Source: Streptomyces aurantiogriseus
GTDB lineage: Bacteria; Actinomycetota; Actinomycetes; Streptomycetales; Streptomycetaceae
NCBI RefSeq assembly: GCF_014649375.1
Contig: NZ_BMSX01000012.1
Coordinates: forward strand, 186,001 to 250,000
Reading direction: 5' to 3'
Length of the DNA: 64,000 bases
Position 1 is the first letter of the stretch. Each line of letters starts with the position of its first letter. A program made the position numbers and the translations under genes. Under the pieces are notes generated by a model, which saw only the letters and a program-made list of their open reading frames with translations, was not told where the DNA came from and did no database searches. This document shows positions 25,072-33,787 of this stretch, one piece after another.

Positions 25072-25562
25072 CGACCGGAGTCAGCGCGACCCTGCGCGCC
25101 CTGCACGACGGCGAACGCTCCCTGGAACGTGACCTGTTGGCCGTGGCGGAGCGCCACCGCACCGACCACGAGGTCCACCACGTCGCCACGGACCTCGCCC
25201 GCTGGTCCCGTGAGCACACCGCCCGGCTGGCCGAGACGGGACGCCGCCACGGCCTCGACCTGCCCGGGCCGCCGGACGATCCGGCCCCCGGCGCCCTCGC
25301 CGCCCTGCGCGAGAAGACCGCCGAAGCGCTCGGCCGGCGCCCCGCGACGGGCCTGCTCCTCCTGCACGACCTGCGCGACCTCCATCTGGCGGCCGTCCGG
25401 AACTCACTGCACTGGGAGATGCTCGCCCAGGCCGCACAGGCCCTGCGCGACGAGGAACTCCTGGAGCTGGTCAGCCGGTGCCATCCGCGGACACTGCGGC
25501 AGATGCGCTGGACGAACACGCTGATCAAGGAGCAGGCGCCGCAACTCCTCACCGCCCTCTAG
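25068..25562 (+). CDS. Helical, possibly ferritin-like partner of the oxidoreductase
   Basis: A 164-residue all-helical protein whose ATG overlaps the oxidoreductase stop (ATGA). The helices carry Glu and His spaced as in ferritin-like or hemerythrin-like bundles: ALHDGERSLERDLLAVAERH, HHVATDLARWSREHTARLAE, LHDLRDLHLAAVRNSLHWEM. I cannot place it in a named family. Coupling to the molybdoenzyme suggests it is a subunit or chaperone of that enzyme. A diiron site is only a suggestion from residue pattern. Confidence 0.7.
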   Translation: MTTGVSATLRALHDGERSLERDLLAVAERHRTDHEVHHVATDLARWSREHTARLAETGRRHGLDLPGPPDDPAPGALAALREKTAEALGRRPATGLLLLHDLRDLHLAAVRNSLHWEMLAQAAQALRDEELLELVSRCHPRTLRQMRWTNTLIKEQAPQLLTAL

Positions 25563-25568
25563 GCGTTC

Positions 25569-25643
25569 TCAGGAGCGCACCAGAGGCGTGTCCACCAGGT
25601 GCTCGGCGAGCAACCGGGCCTGGAGTTGGCCCGTCCGGGCTGA
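25569..25643 (-). pseudogene. Possible 3-prime remnant of a lost gene
   Basis: On the minus strand the short open stretch SARTGQLQARLL..LVDTPLVRS ends in TGA at 25569. It has coding-like wobble GC and a natural C-terminal look. It is bounded upstream by an in-frame TAG within the 22-bp repeat. It is probably the tail of a deleted gene. Identity unknown. Confidence 0.3.
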
Positions 25644-25682
25644 CGGGACGTCCTAGTGCAGCTGACGGGACGTCCTAGTGCA
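25639..25682. repeat. Perfect 22-bp tandem duplication
   Basis: The 22-bp unit starting GCTGACGGGACGTCCTAGTG occurs twice with no spacer (25639-25660, 25661-25682). The second copy contains the stop codon and last codon of the AhpD-like gene. Confidence 0.9.
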
Positions 25683-26124
25683 CGGGATGCTTGCTCAGGA
25701 TCGACACCCGGTTGAAGGCGTTGATGGTGACCGCCACCCAGATCACCGCCGAGATCTGGTCCTCGGTGAGGACCTCCAGGGCCTCGGCGTAGGCGGCCTC
25801 CTGCGCGGCGGCGTCGGACGGGACGGTGGTCGCCTCCGCCAGCGCCAGGGCCGCCCGCTCCAGGGGAGTGAAGAGGCCGGTGTCCCGCCAGGCCGCGAGC
25901 ACGCCCAGCCGACGCGTCGACTCGCCGGCGCGCAGGGCCGCTTTGGTGTGCACGTCCAGGCAGTACGCACAGCCGTTGAGCTGCGAGACGCGCAGGTTGA
26001 CCAGTTCCACGACGGAGCGTTCCAGGCCCGCGTCGGCGGCGGTCGCGCGCACGGCCTCGGACGTCTGGACCAGCGCGTGGTAGGCCTTGGGGCTCTGCTT
26101 GTCGATGAAGATCCGTCGAGTCAT
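25675..26124 (-). CDS. AhpD-like carboxymuconolactone decarboxylase-family protein
   Basis: A 149-residue CMD/AhpD-fold protein. The redox motif is Cys52-x2-Cys55-x3-His59 (NGCAYCLDVHTK), typical of AhpD-like alkylhydroperoxidases. Residues LVNLRVSQLNG and the late VIWVAVTINAFNRVSILSKHP fit the family. A single-domain protein of this kind probably protects against peroxides or acts on a small quinone-type substrate. The ATG at 26124 follows an unusually AT-rich stretch; TATATT on the minus strand ends 5 bases before the ATG, suggesting a leaderless or near-leaderless message. No partner reductase is adjacent. Confidence 0.87.
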   Translation of the reverse strand: MTRRIFIDKQSPKAYHALVQTSEAVRATAADAGLERSVVELVNLRVSQLNGCAYCLDVHTKAALRAGESTRRLGVLAAWRDTGLFTPLERAALALAEATTVPSDAAAQEAAYAEALEVLTEDQISAVIWVAVTINAFNRVSILSKHPVH

Positions 26125-26277
26125 AGTTGAATATAAAACATTCTGGGTGAGGGGTGGCCGGCGGTGAGCAGGGTCGAGGTTCTCACCCCGCGGGACGTAC
26201 CGCTGGGCGGGCCACGGGCCATGACCGTACGGCGGACGCTGCCGCAGCGTACCCGTTCCCCTGCAGCTGCCATGCCG

Positions 26278-27945
26278 TCAGGCGTCAGGAGCCGCGTGGA
26301 CGCGTTCCCCTTCCACGAAGGTCTCCAGGACCCGGGTGGTCGCGATCTCCTCGGGGGGAACCGTGAACGGGTCGCGGTCGAGGACGACCAGGTCGGCCGC
26401 CTTGCCGACGACGATGCTGCCGGTGAGGGCGTCGAGGTGGTTCACGTAGGCGCTGCCCGCTGTGTACGCGGCGAGGGCGGCGCCCAGGTCGAGGCGCTGT
26501 CCGGGCAGGAACTCGGGGGTGCCCTCGGGCGCGTCGGGGGAGACGCGGTTGACGGCGACATGGACGGCCTGGAGCGGGTCGGGGCTGCTGACCGGCCAGT
26601 CGCTCCCCGCGGCGAGCGTCGCTCCGGCGCGCAGCAAATCGCCGAACGGGTACTGCCGGGCGCCGCGTTCGGGGCCCAGGAAGGGCAGGGTGAGTTCGTC
26701 CATCTGCGGCTCGTGGGCGGCCCACAGCATCTGCAGGTTGGCGGTGGCGCCGAGGGCCCGGAAGCGTCGTACGTCGTCGGGGTGGACGACCTGGAGGTGC
26801 GCGAGGTGGTGGCGCGTGTCGCGGTGCCCGTTGGCGGTACGGGCCGCCTCGACGGCGTCGAGCGCCTCGCGCACCGCGCGGTCGCCGAGGGCGTGGAAGT
26901 GGACCTGGAAGCCGAGCGCGTCGAGTTCGGTGACGTACTTCTTCAGCTCGCCGGGTTCGACGAAGCTGATGCCGCTGGTGTCCGAGGCGCAGCCGCAGCC
27001 GGTGAGATACGGGTCGAGCATGGCGGCGGTGTGGTTCTCGGCTATGCCGTCCTGCATGACCTTGACCGTGCCGGCGCGGAACCGGCCCCCGCTCAGCTCA
27101 TCGCGCCGTGCGACGAGTTCCGGGACCTGCTCGGCGCCGCGTTCACGGTCCCACCACAGCGCGCCGACGACGCGGGCGGTGAGCAGCCCCCGGTCCAGGG
27201 CGGCGCGGTAGGCGGGTGCCGGGTCGGTCATGTTGGCGTAGGCGCCGACGATGGCGTCCTGCCAGGCCGTGACACCGTGGGAGTGGAGCACGGCCTGGGC
27301 GCGCAGCAGGGCGGCCAGTTGCTCCTCGGGGGTGGGATCGGGCACCAGTCGGCCCACGAGGTGGACGGCGCCTTCCTGGAGCATGCCGGTCGGGTTGCCC
27401 TCGGCGTCGCGTTCGATGCGGCCGTCGGCGGGGTCGGGGGTGCGGGCGTCGATGCCGGCCCGCTGGAGCGCCCGGGTGTTGACCCAGGCGCCGTGGTGGT
27501 CGCGGTTGGGCAGGAAGACGGGCCGGTCGGGGACGATCGCGTCGAGGGCGGCGGCGGTGGGGGCGCCGCCGGGGAACGCCTCCAGGGACCAGCCGCCGCC
27601 GGTGATCCATTCGGCATCCGGGTTCTCGTCGGCGTACACCCGGATCCGCCGCAGGTACTCGGCAGGGTCGACGGTGTCGGCGAGGTGGCACAGACCGAGT
27701 TCCAGGCCCGCTCCCTGCGGATGGACGTGGGCGTCCTGGAAGCCGGGCAGCAGCAGCTTCCCGGCGAGGTCGACGACCTCGGTGCCCGGCCCGATCAGTG
27801 CGTGCACCTCGTCGTGGCCGACGGCCGTGATCCGCCCGCCGTGCACGGCCACGGCGGTGGCGCGGCTGCGGGCGGGGTCAACGGTGTGGACGGGGCCGCC
27901 CGTGAAGACGAGATCGGCCGGACCCGTGACCTGTGACTGCGACAT
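26278..27945 (-). CDS. Amidohydrolase, YtcJ-like
   Basis: Metal-dependent amidohydrolase of 555 residues (Amidohydro_3/YtcJ-like TIM barrel). Visible features are the first metal site LLLPGFQDAHVHPQG, the KVMQDGIAENHTAAML loop, VHFHALGDRAVREAL, HHLAHLQVVHPDD, GSDWPVSSPDPLQAV, and the closing beta-sandwich IVVGKAADLVVLDRDPF. The N-terminal small domain (DLVFTGGPVHTVD) is complete. It hydrolyses an amide or related bond on an unknown small molecule. It lies 50 bases downstream of an APC-family permease on the same strand, so the permease probably imports its substrate. The start ATG 27945 is set by the family N-terminus. Confidence 0.88.
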   Translation of the reverse strand: MSQSQVTGPADLVFTGGPVHTVDPARSRATAVAVHGGRITAVGHDEVHALIGPGTEVVDLAGKLLLPGFQDAHVHPQGAGLELGLCHLADTVDPAEYLRRIRVYADENPDAEWITGGGWSLEAFPGGAPTAAALDAIVPDRPVFLPNRDHHGAWVNTRALQRAGIDARTPDPADGRIERDAEGNPTGMLQEGAVHLVGRLVPDPTPEEQLAALLRAQAVLHSHGVTAWQDAIVGAYANMTDPAPAYRAALDRGLLTARVVGALWWDRERGAEQVPELVARRDELSGGRFRAGTVKVMQDGIAENHTAAMLDPYLTGCGCASDTSGISFVEPGELKKYVTELDALGFQVHFHALGDRAVREALDAVEAARTANGHRDTRHHLAHLQVVHPDDVRRFRALGATANLQMLWAAHEPQMDELTLPFLGPERGARQYPFGDLLRAGATLAAGSDWPVSSPDPLQAVHVAVNRVSPDAPEGTPEFLPGQRLDLGAALAAYTAGSAYVNHLDALTGSIVVGKAADLVVLDRDPFTVPPEEIATTRVLETFVEGERVHAAPDA

Positions 27946-27995
27946 GGGGAGTGAACTCCAGGGAGGAGGAACCTGACGGGGAGACGGCGCCGGGC

Positions 27996-29537
27996 TCAGA
28001 CGGCCGCGCTGTCCATGGGGAGGGTGATCGCCTCGGCGTCGGTGCCGCGCCCGGTGGTGAAGTACGGCGACCGGCGGACGTACTTGGCGACCGCGGCCAT
28101 CCCGAGCCCGGCGAGGACGATGAGGGCGGGCAGGGAGAACATGAACCACCCGTTGTCGGGGCTGAGTTCGAAGTGGTCGCTCATGGTCAGGTACGAGTAT
28201 CCGAGGTAGCCGCCGAGGCCGAGCAGCACCAGGCTGCTCGCGGCGGGCACGCCCACCGCGAGCACCGCCGTGCGCAGCCCCTCGTGACGGGCGGAGCGGA
28301 AGCGGACGGCGCACGCGAGCGCGGTGAGGCCGTAGTAGAAGGCGACGAGCAGCCCGATGGCGTTCACGGCGGCCAGCAGCATGTCGCTCAGCCGCGGGAG
28401 GGCGACGGCGAGCAGGGCGATCACGGTGGCGATGCTCAGCACGACGACGGTTCCGGCGGCGGGGGTGCCGTACCGCGGGTGCACCCGGGTCCACAGCGGC
28501 CCCATGGTGCGGTCGCGGCCCATCGCGAGCAGCCCGCGCGCCGTGGGGATCAGCGTGGACTGCACGGAGGCCGCGGCCGAGAACATCAGGGCGACCACGG
28601 GCAGGGTGGCCCAGGGTTCGGCGGCCAGCTTCTGCCCGAGGTACGGCAGGGCCTGCGGGCCGTTCCTGATGAGTTCGGTGAGGCTCATCTCCCGCTGGAA
28701 GGCGACCGAGGCGAAGAGGAACAGGCCGAGCATCGCGACCAGGGCGATCAGGCCGCCGCGGGCCGCGTCGCCCGGCTTCCTCGTCTCCTCGGTGACGCTG
28801 AAGGCCGCGTCCCAGCCCCAGAAGAAGAACACCGCGAGGACCATGCCCTGGGCGAAGGCGGTGCCGTCGGAGATCGCGAAGGGGTTGAACCAGGAGAAGG
28901 AGAAGGACTGGTCGCCGGTGATCAGGGCCCAGCCGCAGAACCCCAGCAGCACGGCGTACTCGAAGATCAGCAGCGCGAACTGGAAGCGGGTGGTGGCGCG
29001 GGTTCCGGTGACGGCGAGGGCAGTGAGGCCGAGCAGGAGCACCAGCCCGACGGCCGTGCTGACGCCGGTGGACGCCGGATCGAGGGCGATGCCCGCCAGG
29101 CTGTGGAGGCCGGCCTTGTTGGCGAAGACCAGGACGACCGACCCCATGACCGCGCTGGTGTAGGCGCAGAAGATGACCGAGCCGACTATGGTGACCCAGC
29201 CGGTCAGGAAGCCGGGCCAGGGGCCGAGGGTCTTGCCGACCCAGGTGTAGCCGTTGCCGCAGTTGGGTTCCGAGCGGTTGAGGCGGGAGTACGCGGTGGC
29301 GATGCCCAGCACGGGCAGGAAGGCGAGGAGCAGGAGCGCCGGCGCCTGCAGGCCCACGATGGTGGCGATGGTGCCCATGCCGATGGCGATGCTGGTGGTG
29401 GCGGCGGTGCTGGAGGCGGCGATGGCGACACCGTCGACGACACCGAGGGAGCGGCGCAGCCCGGTGCCCGGTCCGCCCGAAGGGGACGGTGGTGAGGCCA
29501 CGGGGGGCGTGGACGGCTGGGGAGCGGGAGATGGCAT
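27996..29537 (-). CDS. APC-family amino acid/amine permease
   Basis: Transporter of 513 residues with about 12 transmembrane helices, of the amino acid-polyamine-organocation family. The first helix has the broken-helix motif DGVAIAASSTAATTSIAIGMG. The loop SRLNRSEPNCGNGYTWVGKTLGPWPGFLTGW and helix 8-like VLAVFFFWGWDAAFSVTEETRKPGDAA are typical. The Pro/Ser-rich N-terminal 25 residues are cytoplasmic. It is first in an operon with the amidohydrolase and is divergent from a TetR gene, with a strong dyad operator between them. The substrate is likely an amino-acid-like amide consumed by the amidohydrolase. Confidence 0.88.
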   Translation of the reverse strand: MPSPAPQPSTPPVASPPSPSGGPGTGLRRSLGVVDGVAIAASSTAATTSIAIGMGTIATIVGLQAPALLLLAFLPVLGIATAYSRLNRSEPNCGNGYTWVGKTLGPWPGFLTGWVTIVGSVIFCAYTSAVMGSVVLVFANKAGLHSLAGIALDPASTGVSTAVGLVLLLGLTALAVTGTRATTRFQFALLIFEYAVLLGFCGWALITGDQSFSFSWFNPFAISDGTAFAQGMVLAVFFFWGWDAAFSVTEETRKPGDAARGGLIALVAMLGLFLFASVAFQREMSLTELIRNGPQALPYLGQKLAAEPWATLPVVALMFSAAASVQSTLIPTARGLLAMGRDRTMGPLWTRVHPRYGTPAAGTVVVLSIATVIALLAVALPRLSDMLLAAVNAIGLLVAFYYGLTALACAVRFRSARHEGLRTAVLAVGVPAASSLVLLGLGGYLGYSYLTMSDHFELSPDNGWFMFSLPALIVLAGLGMAAVAKYVRRSPYFTTGRGTDAEAITLPMDSAAV

Positions 29538-29606
29538 GGAAGGCTCCTCGCGGGAAGGGGACGAGGGAAGAGCCGCGCGGGACTGTGATGGAACACCCGG
29601 GCTTCT

Positions 29607-29633
29607 CCTTGCGTCAATCCTGTTGACATAAGG
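29607..29633. promoter_or_regulatory. TetR operator between permease and regulator genes
   Basis: A nested dyad centred on 29620: CCTT (29607-29610), GTCAA (29613-29617), TTGAC (29623-29627), AAGG (29630-29633). TTGACA (29623-29628) can serve as the -35 for the TetR gene and TTGACG on the other strand for the permease, so one repressor dimer pair would cover both. Confidence 0.7.
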
Positions 29634-29698
29634 CGGACGGGCCCCTTCACTGCCGGTACGCGGTCCCTCGGAGGGGCCGTGGCGAGAGGAGTCCCGGT

Positions 29699-30424
29699 AT
29701 GCCGACCCGTGTCCCTCAGGAGCGCAGACGCCGACGCCCCACCCGGGCAGGGGTCCTGCTGTCGGAGGACCTGATCGTGGAGACCGCGCTGCGGCTGATC
29801 GGCGAGCACGGCCCGGAGGCGCTGAGCGTCCGCCGGCTCGGCACGGCCCTCGGCTGCGATCCGAGCGCCCTCTACCGCTACTTCCACGGCACCGACGACC
29901 TGGTGCTCGCCATCGCCGACCGGATCATCGGCGACGCCATGGCGGGCTTCGTCCCCGGGGACGACTGGGTGGCCGGGCTGCGTGAGATGGCCCTCCGGGT
30001 GCGCGCCGGATACCTCGCCCACCCGCGCGCGGCCGCCTTCGCCTCGTACCGGGTGACCCGGCGCGAGAACGAGATCCGTGCCGTGGAGACCGGGATCGCC
30101 CTGCTGCTGTCCGCGGGCTTCGCGCCGGCCGACGCGACGCGCCTGTATCTGACGTTCATCGACACCGTGCTCAGCCATGCGGCCATGGACGCCGCGTTCC
30201 AGGCACTCCCCCGACAGCAGCGCGACGCCGACCACCAGGCGTGGCAGGACGTCTACCAGCGGCTGGACCCCGCGTCGTACCCCGCGCTGACCGGCGTACG
30301 CCAGGAGCTGCACACCATGGGGAACAGCTCCTTCGAGGAGGCGGTCGAACTCCTGCTGGAGGCGCTGGCGGGCCGCGCCCCGGCGCGGCGGGCTCCGGAG
30401 CCGGACCCGCACTCCAGCAACTGA
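29699..30424 (+). CDS. TetR-family regulator with TetR_C-type ligand domain
   Basis: Repressor of 241 residues. The helix-turn-helix is near residues 25-70: IVETALRLIGEHG, then LSVRRLGTALGCDPSALYRYF. The ligand domain resembles the TetR_C (tetracycline repressor-like) group. It starts at ATG 29699, after GGAGTCCC. It is divergent from the permease/amidohydrolase operon and separated from it by the dyad at 29607-29633, so it almost certainly controls that operon and itself. Its effector is probably the transported compound. Confidence 0.9.
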   Translation: MPTRVPQERRRRRPTRAGVLLSEDLIVETALRLIGEHGPEALSVRRLGTALGCDPSALYRYFHGTDDLVLAIADRIIGDAMAGFVPGDDWVAGLREMALRVRAGYLAHPRAAAFASYRVTRRENEIRAVETGIALLLSAGFAPADATRLYLTFIDTVLSHAAMDAAFQALPRQQRDADHQAWQDVYQRLDPASYPALTGVRQELHTMGNSSFEEAVELLLEALAGRAPARRAPEPDPHSSN

Positions 30425-30660
30425 GGACCGGTCTGGGTGCCGAGGCCTCGACGGCACCGGCGCAGGGCCGGCCAGGGACCGGTCTGATCGCCGAGGCCCC
30501 GACGCAGGGCCGGCCGCCCGGGCGCCGGGCTTGGTCACCCGAGCCGGCGCACAGCCCTCACCCGTCCGGTACGAGGCTGTGGCGGCGCTCCACGGGCAGG
30601 ACCGGGAAGGCGGGCGTGGCCCGGCTCCTCCGGCGCAGGCGCCACAGCTGGTTCAGCCGG

Positions 30661-30817
30661 TTCAGTCCGGCACCGCGCCTCGGGGCGGGACGGGGAACGC
30701 GCGCCGCCCGGAGTTTTGGGCGGAGGCCCCCACCGCTGGTTCAGTCCGGCACCGCGCCTCGGGGCGGGACGGGGAACGCGCGCCGCCCGGATTCTTCGGC
30801 GGAGGCCCCACCGCCGG
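30661..30817. repeat. Imperfect 79-bp tandem duplication at a gene end
   Basis: Two copies (30661-30739 and 30740-30817) share an identical first 52 bases starting TTCAGTCCGGCACCGCGCCT. The tails differ by a few bases, and a third partial copy begins at 30818. The stop codon of the Gfo/Idh gene lies at the start of the second copy, so its C-terminal codons are duplicated downstream of the stop. Confidence 0.85.
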
Positions 30818-31847
30818 TTCGGTCCGGCAGCGGGTCTGCGCTCAACGGCGCGGGCTGCCCGCGCCGCAGCGACTCGTACGCCGCCAGCACGATGCGCAGG
30901 GTGCGCAGTCCCGCCTCGCCGTCCGGGCGGGGGCGGCGCCCCGTGCGGCAGGCGTCCAGGAACTCGTCCAGCATCGCCGCGTCCAGGTCGTCGCCGCCCG
31001 GCTCCCAGCGGTCGCGGCCGGCCGTCTCGTCGAAACCGCCGAGCAGCCGGGGGAAGGCGTCGAACTCCACGATGCCGCGCTCGCCGACGCAGGTGAGGGT
31101 CAGGCCGCCCCACGTCGGGTGGTGCGCGGGCTGGCTCCAGCTGCAGTCGACGGCGGCCGTGACGCCGCTCGGGTAGCGGACGGTGACCAGGCCCGCCGTC
31201 TCCACGTCGAGGCCGAGATCGGCGTCGAGGACCGTGTTGGCCTGCGCGTACACCTCTTCCGCCGGCTCGCCGCCGAGCAGGACGTCCATGAGGTCGGCGA
31301 GGTGCACGGTGTGGTCCATCACCGCGCCGCCGCCCGCCAGCTCCCGGTCGCCGAACCAAGGCCGCGAACGGGCGGGGTTCCAGCCGTTGTTGGTGCCGTG
31401 CACGGCCACCAGCCGCCCGAGGCGGCCGTCCTCCAAGGCGGCGCGCAGCGCGGCGAACGCCGGGGCGAACCGCACCGGGTAGGCCGTCATGAGGCTCACC
31501 CCGGCACGGGCGCACACCGCCACGATGGCCTGTGCGTCGGCTTCCGTCGTGGCGAGCGGCTTCTCGCACAGCACATGCGCGCCCGCTGTCGCGGCCCGCT
31601 CCACGAGCTCTCGGTGCCGGGAGTTCTCGCTGGTGATCACGGCCGCGTCGAGCGGGGTCGCGAACACCTCGTCGAGGGTCGCGGCGTACGGCGCCCCGAG
31701 TCGCTCGGCCAGGGTCGGGCCGCGGTCGGGGTCGCCGGGCGGTGCGTCCGGATCGGCGGTGACGAGTTCCACGTCGGCGTGGTCCCGCAGCAGGCGGATG
31801 TACGCGGCCGCGTGGACGTGGGCGAAGGACAGGACGGCGATCCTCAC
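30741..31847 (-). CDS. Gfo/Idh/MocA-family oxidoreductase, distal
   Basis: NAD(P)-dependent sugar or inositol dehydrogenase-like protein of 368 residues. The Rossmann start is RIAVLSFAHVHAAAYIRLL. The family EKP motif is in HVLCEKPLATTEADAQ, with active-site VMDHTVHLADLM and a beta-sheet dimerisation domain after it. The N-terminus has the SFAHVHAAAY form typical of a subgroup acting on oligosaccharides or aminosugars. Its GTG start overlaps the upstream Gfo/Idh stop (GTGA), with GAGGAGA upstream, so the two dehydrogenases are co-translated. It is last in the ABC operon. The C-terminus RAFPVPPRGAVPD is encoded inside a tandem repeat and may be variable. Confidence 0.87.
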   Translation of the reverse strand: MRIAVLSFAHVHAAAYIRLLRDHADVELVTADPDAPPGDPDRGPTLAERLGAPYAATLDEVFATPLDAAVITSENSRHRELVERAATAGAHVLCEKPLATTEADAQAIVAVCARAGVSLMTAYPVRFAPAFAALRAALEDGRLGRLVAVHGTNNGWNPARSRPWFGDRELAGGGAVMDHTVHLADLMDVLLGGEPAEEVYAQANTVLDADLGLDVETAGLVTVRYPSGVTAAVDCSWSQPAHHPTWGGLTLTCVGERGIVEFDAFPRLLGGFDETAGRDRWEPGGDDLDAAMLDEFLDACRTGRRPRPDGEAGLRTLRIVLAAYESLRRGQPAPLSADPLPDRTGGGASAEESGRRAFPVPPRGAVPD

Positions 31848-32872
31848 GCTGCGTTCTCCTCGATTGCCTCGTTCTCTCCGGACCGGTGGATCGTGACGGC
31901 ACGGCCGGTCCGGGCCGACTCGGCCGCCGCCTCGGCGATACGGACGGCCTCCACACCGTCGGCCGCGCCGACCCGGGGCTCGGGCCCCCGGCCGCTGAAC
32001 GCGGCGGCGAACTCCCTGATCTGAGTGGCGTACGGCGACTGACCGAAGTCGCCCGCGGGGATGCCGTCGGCCCGCCCGCCGCCTGCACCGCCGACGATCC
32101 GCAGTCCGGGCGCGGCCAGCGAGTCGTGGCTGACCGTCCCGCCGGTCCCGGCGATGTGGAAGGTCGTACGGAACGGGGTGTCCTCGGGCGCCCACACGCC
32201 CACGACCTGAGTGACGGACCCGCCCGCGTGGGTGAGAACGGCTGTGCCGGCCGCGACGGCCCCCATCGGCGCGGGGGCCGTCACGTGTCCCGCCGTGTGT
32301 GCGTGCACACGGACGACTTCGCCGAACAGCCAGCGTGCGATGTCGAAGTCGTGGATCATCTGGTCCACCAGGATCCCCCCGGACCGCGCCGGGTCGGCGA
32401 ACCAGGGGCTCCAGGTCGGATAGCACCCGGTGCGGGTGAACCGCGCCACGGCCACCCGGCCCAGCGCGCCGCCCGCGACGAGGTCGCGCAGCCGGGCGTA
32501 CGCCGGGAAGAAGCGGACCACGTGGCCCGGGTAGAGCCGTACGCCCGCGGCCGCGGCGGCCTGAGCGACGTGCGCGGCGTCGGCGGTCGTCAGCGCGAGG
32601 GGCTTCTCGCACAGCACATGCGCTCCGGCGGCGACGGCGGCCAGACAGATCTCGCGGTGGGTGTCGGTCGGCGTGCACACATCGACCACGGTCGCCCCCC
32701 TGAGCGCCTCCTCCGGCGAACCGGCCGCGGTGGCGCCGAACTCCCGCGCCAGGCCGGGCGCCCGCCCGTCCGGCGCGTACACGCGGACCCGGGCGCCGAG
32801 CGCGGTCCAGGCGGACAGATGGATGCGGGCGATGCCGCCCGCGCCGATCAACGCCACGTCGAGTTCTGCCAT
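31844..32872 (-). CDS. Gfo/Idh/MocA-family oxidoreductase, proximal
   Basis: Dehydrogenase of 342 residues from the inositol dehydrogenase-like family. The cofactor site is VALIGAGGIARIHL. Other motifs are VDVCTPTDTHREIC and HVLCEKPLALTTADA (Lys of the EKP motif is catalytic in the family), and the active site is ILVDQMIHDFDIARWL. It probably oxidises or epimerises the sugar brought in by the adjacent ABC importer. It lies 27 bases after a permease gene and overlaps the next dehydrogenase by four bases. GGAGGCTC precedes the ATG. Confidence 0.9.
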   Translation of the reverse strand: MAELDVALIGAGGIARIHLSAWTALGARVRVYAPDGRAPGLAREFGATAAGSPEEALRGATVVDVCTPTDTHREICLAAVAAGAHVLCEKPLALTTADAAHVAQAAAAAGVRLYPGHVVRFFPAYARLRDLVAGGALGRVAVARFTRTGCYPTWSPWFADPARSGGILVDQMIHDFDIARWLFGEVVRVHAHTAGHVTAPAPMGAVAAGTAVLTHAGGSVTQVVGVWAPEDTPFRTTFHIAGTGGTVSHDSLAAPGLRIVGGAGGGRADGIPAGDFGQSPYATQIREFAAAFSGRGPEPRVGAADGVEAVRIAEAAAESARTGRAVTIHRSGENEAIEENAA

Positions 32873-32899
32873 CGGGGGAGCCTCCTGAGACGATGCCGG

Positions 32900-33787
32900 T
32901 CAGCCCTTGAGCGCGCCACTGAGGACGCCGTTGATGAAGTGCCGCTGGAAGAAGAGGTAGACGGCGACGACCGGGGCGATCACGATGAGCGTCGCCGCCG
33001 CGAGCAGCGGCACGTCGACGTCGTACTGGCCGGTGAAGAAGCCCAGCCCGGCCGGGGCGGTGCGCCGCGAGGGGTCCTGGACGAGGATCAGCGGCAGCAG
33101 GAACTGGTTCCAGCTCCACACGAAGTACAGCACTCCGAGCGTGGTGACGGCCGGGCGGGAGTTGGGCATCAGCACCCGCCAGAGCACCGACCACGACGAC
33201 GCCCCGTCCAGGCGGGCCGCCTCGATCAGGGCGCGCGGCATGGTCAGGAAGTGCGCCCGCATCCAGAACACGCCGAACGGCATGAAGGCCGCGATCTCCG
33301 CCAGCGCCAGCCCCTGCACGGTGTCGGTCAGCCCGAGCGCCCGCAGGTCGTAGTAGAGCGGGATGACGGTGACCTCGGTCGGGATGGCCAGCCCGAGCAG
33401 CAGATAGCCGTAGAACGCGCCGCCGCCGGGGACGTCCATCGTGGCCAGCGCGTAGCCGGCGAGCGTCGCGCAGACCACGGCGGCCGGGACGACGGCCAGC
33501 GCGATCACCGCGCTGGAGCGCAGCAGCGACCCGAAGCCGGCCGCGGACCAGGCGTGGACGAAGTTCTCCAGATGGATGCCGTCCTTCGGCAGCGCCAGGC
33601 CCGTCAGCGGTGTACCGGCGGGCTGCACCGAGGCCAGCAGCAGCGACAGGAACGGCACGAGGACGGCGGCGCAGAACATCACGAGCACCGCGGGCGCGGC
33701 GAGCCCGCCGCCCTTGGACACGGAGGCGCGCGGGCCGGAGACGCCGGTTTCGAAGACGCTGGTTCCGGAGACGGTGCGGTTCGTCAC
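32900..33787 (-). CDS. ABC sugar transporter permease, MalG type
   Basis: Inner-membrane permease of 295 residues with about six helices. The EAA loop that contacts the ATPase reads EAARLDGASSWSVLWRVLMPNSRPA. It belongs to the carbohydrate CUT1 MalG/LacG class. GTG 33787 overlaps the stop of the first permease (GTGA). The operon encodes no ATPase; in Streptomyces a shared MsiK-type ATPase commonly energises such importers, so one encoded elsewhere is likely. Confidence 0.9.
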   Translation of the reverse strand: MTNRTVSGTSVFETGVSGPRASVSKGGGLAAPAVLVMFCAAVLVPFLSLLLASVQPAGTPLTGLALPKDGIHLENFVHAWSAAGFGSLLRSSAVIALAVVPAAVVCATLAGYALATMDVPGGGAFYGYLLLGLAIPTEVTVIPLYYDLRALGLTDTVQGLALAEIAAFMPFGVFWMRAHFLTMPRALIEAARLDGASSWSVLWRVLMPNSRPAVTTLGVLYFVWSWNQFLLPLILVQDPSRRTAPAGLGFFTGQYDVDVPLLAAATLIVIAPVVAVYLFFQRHFINGVLSGALKG

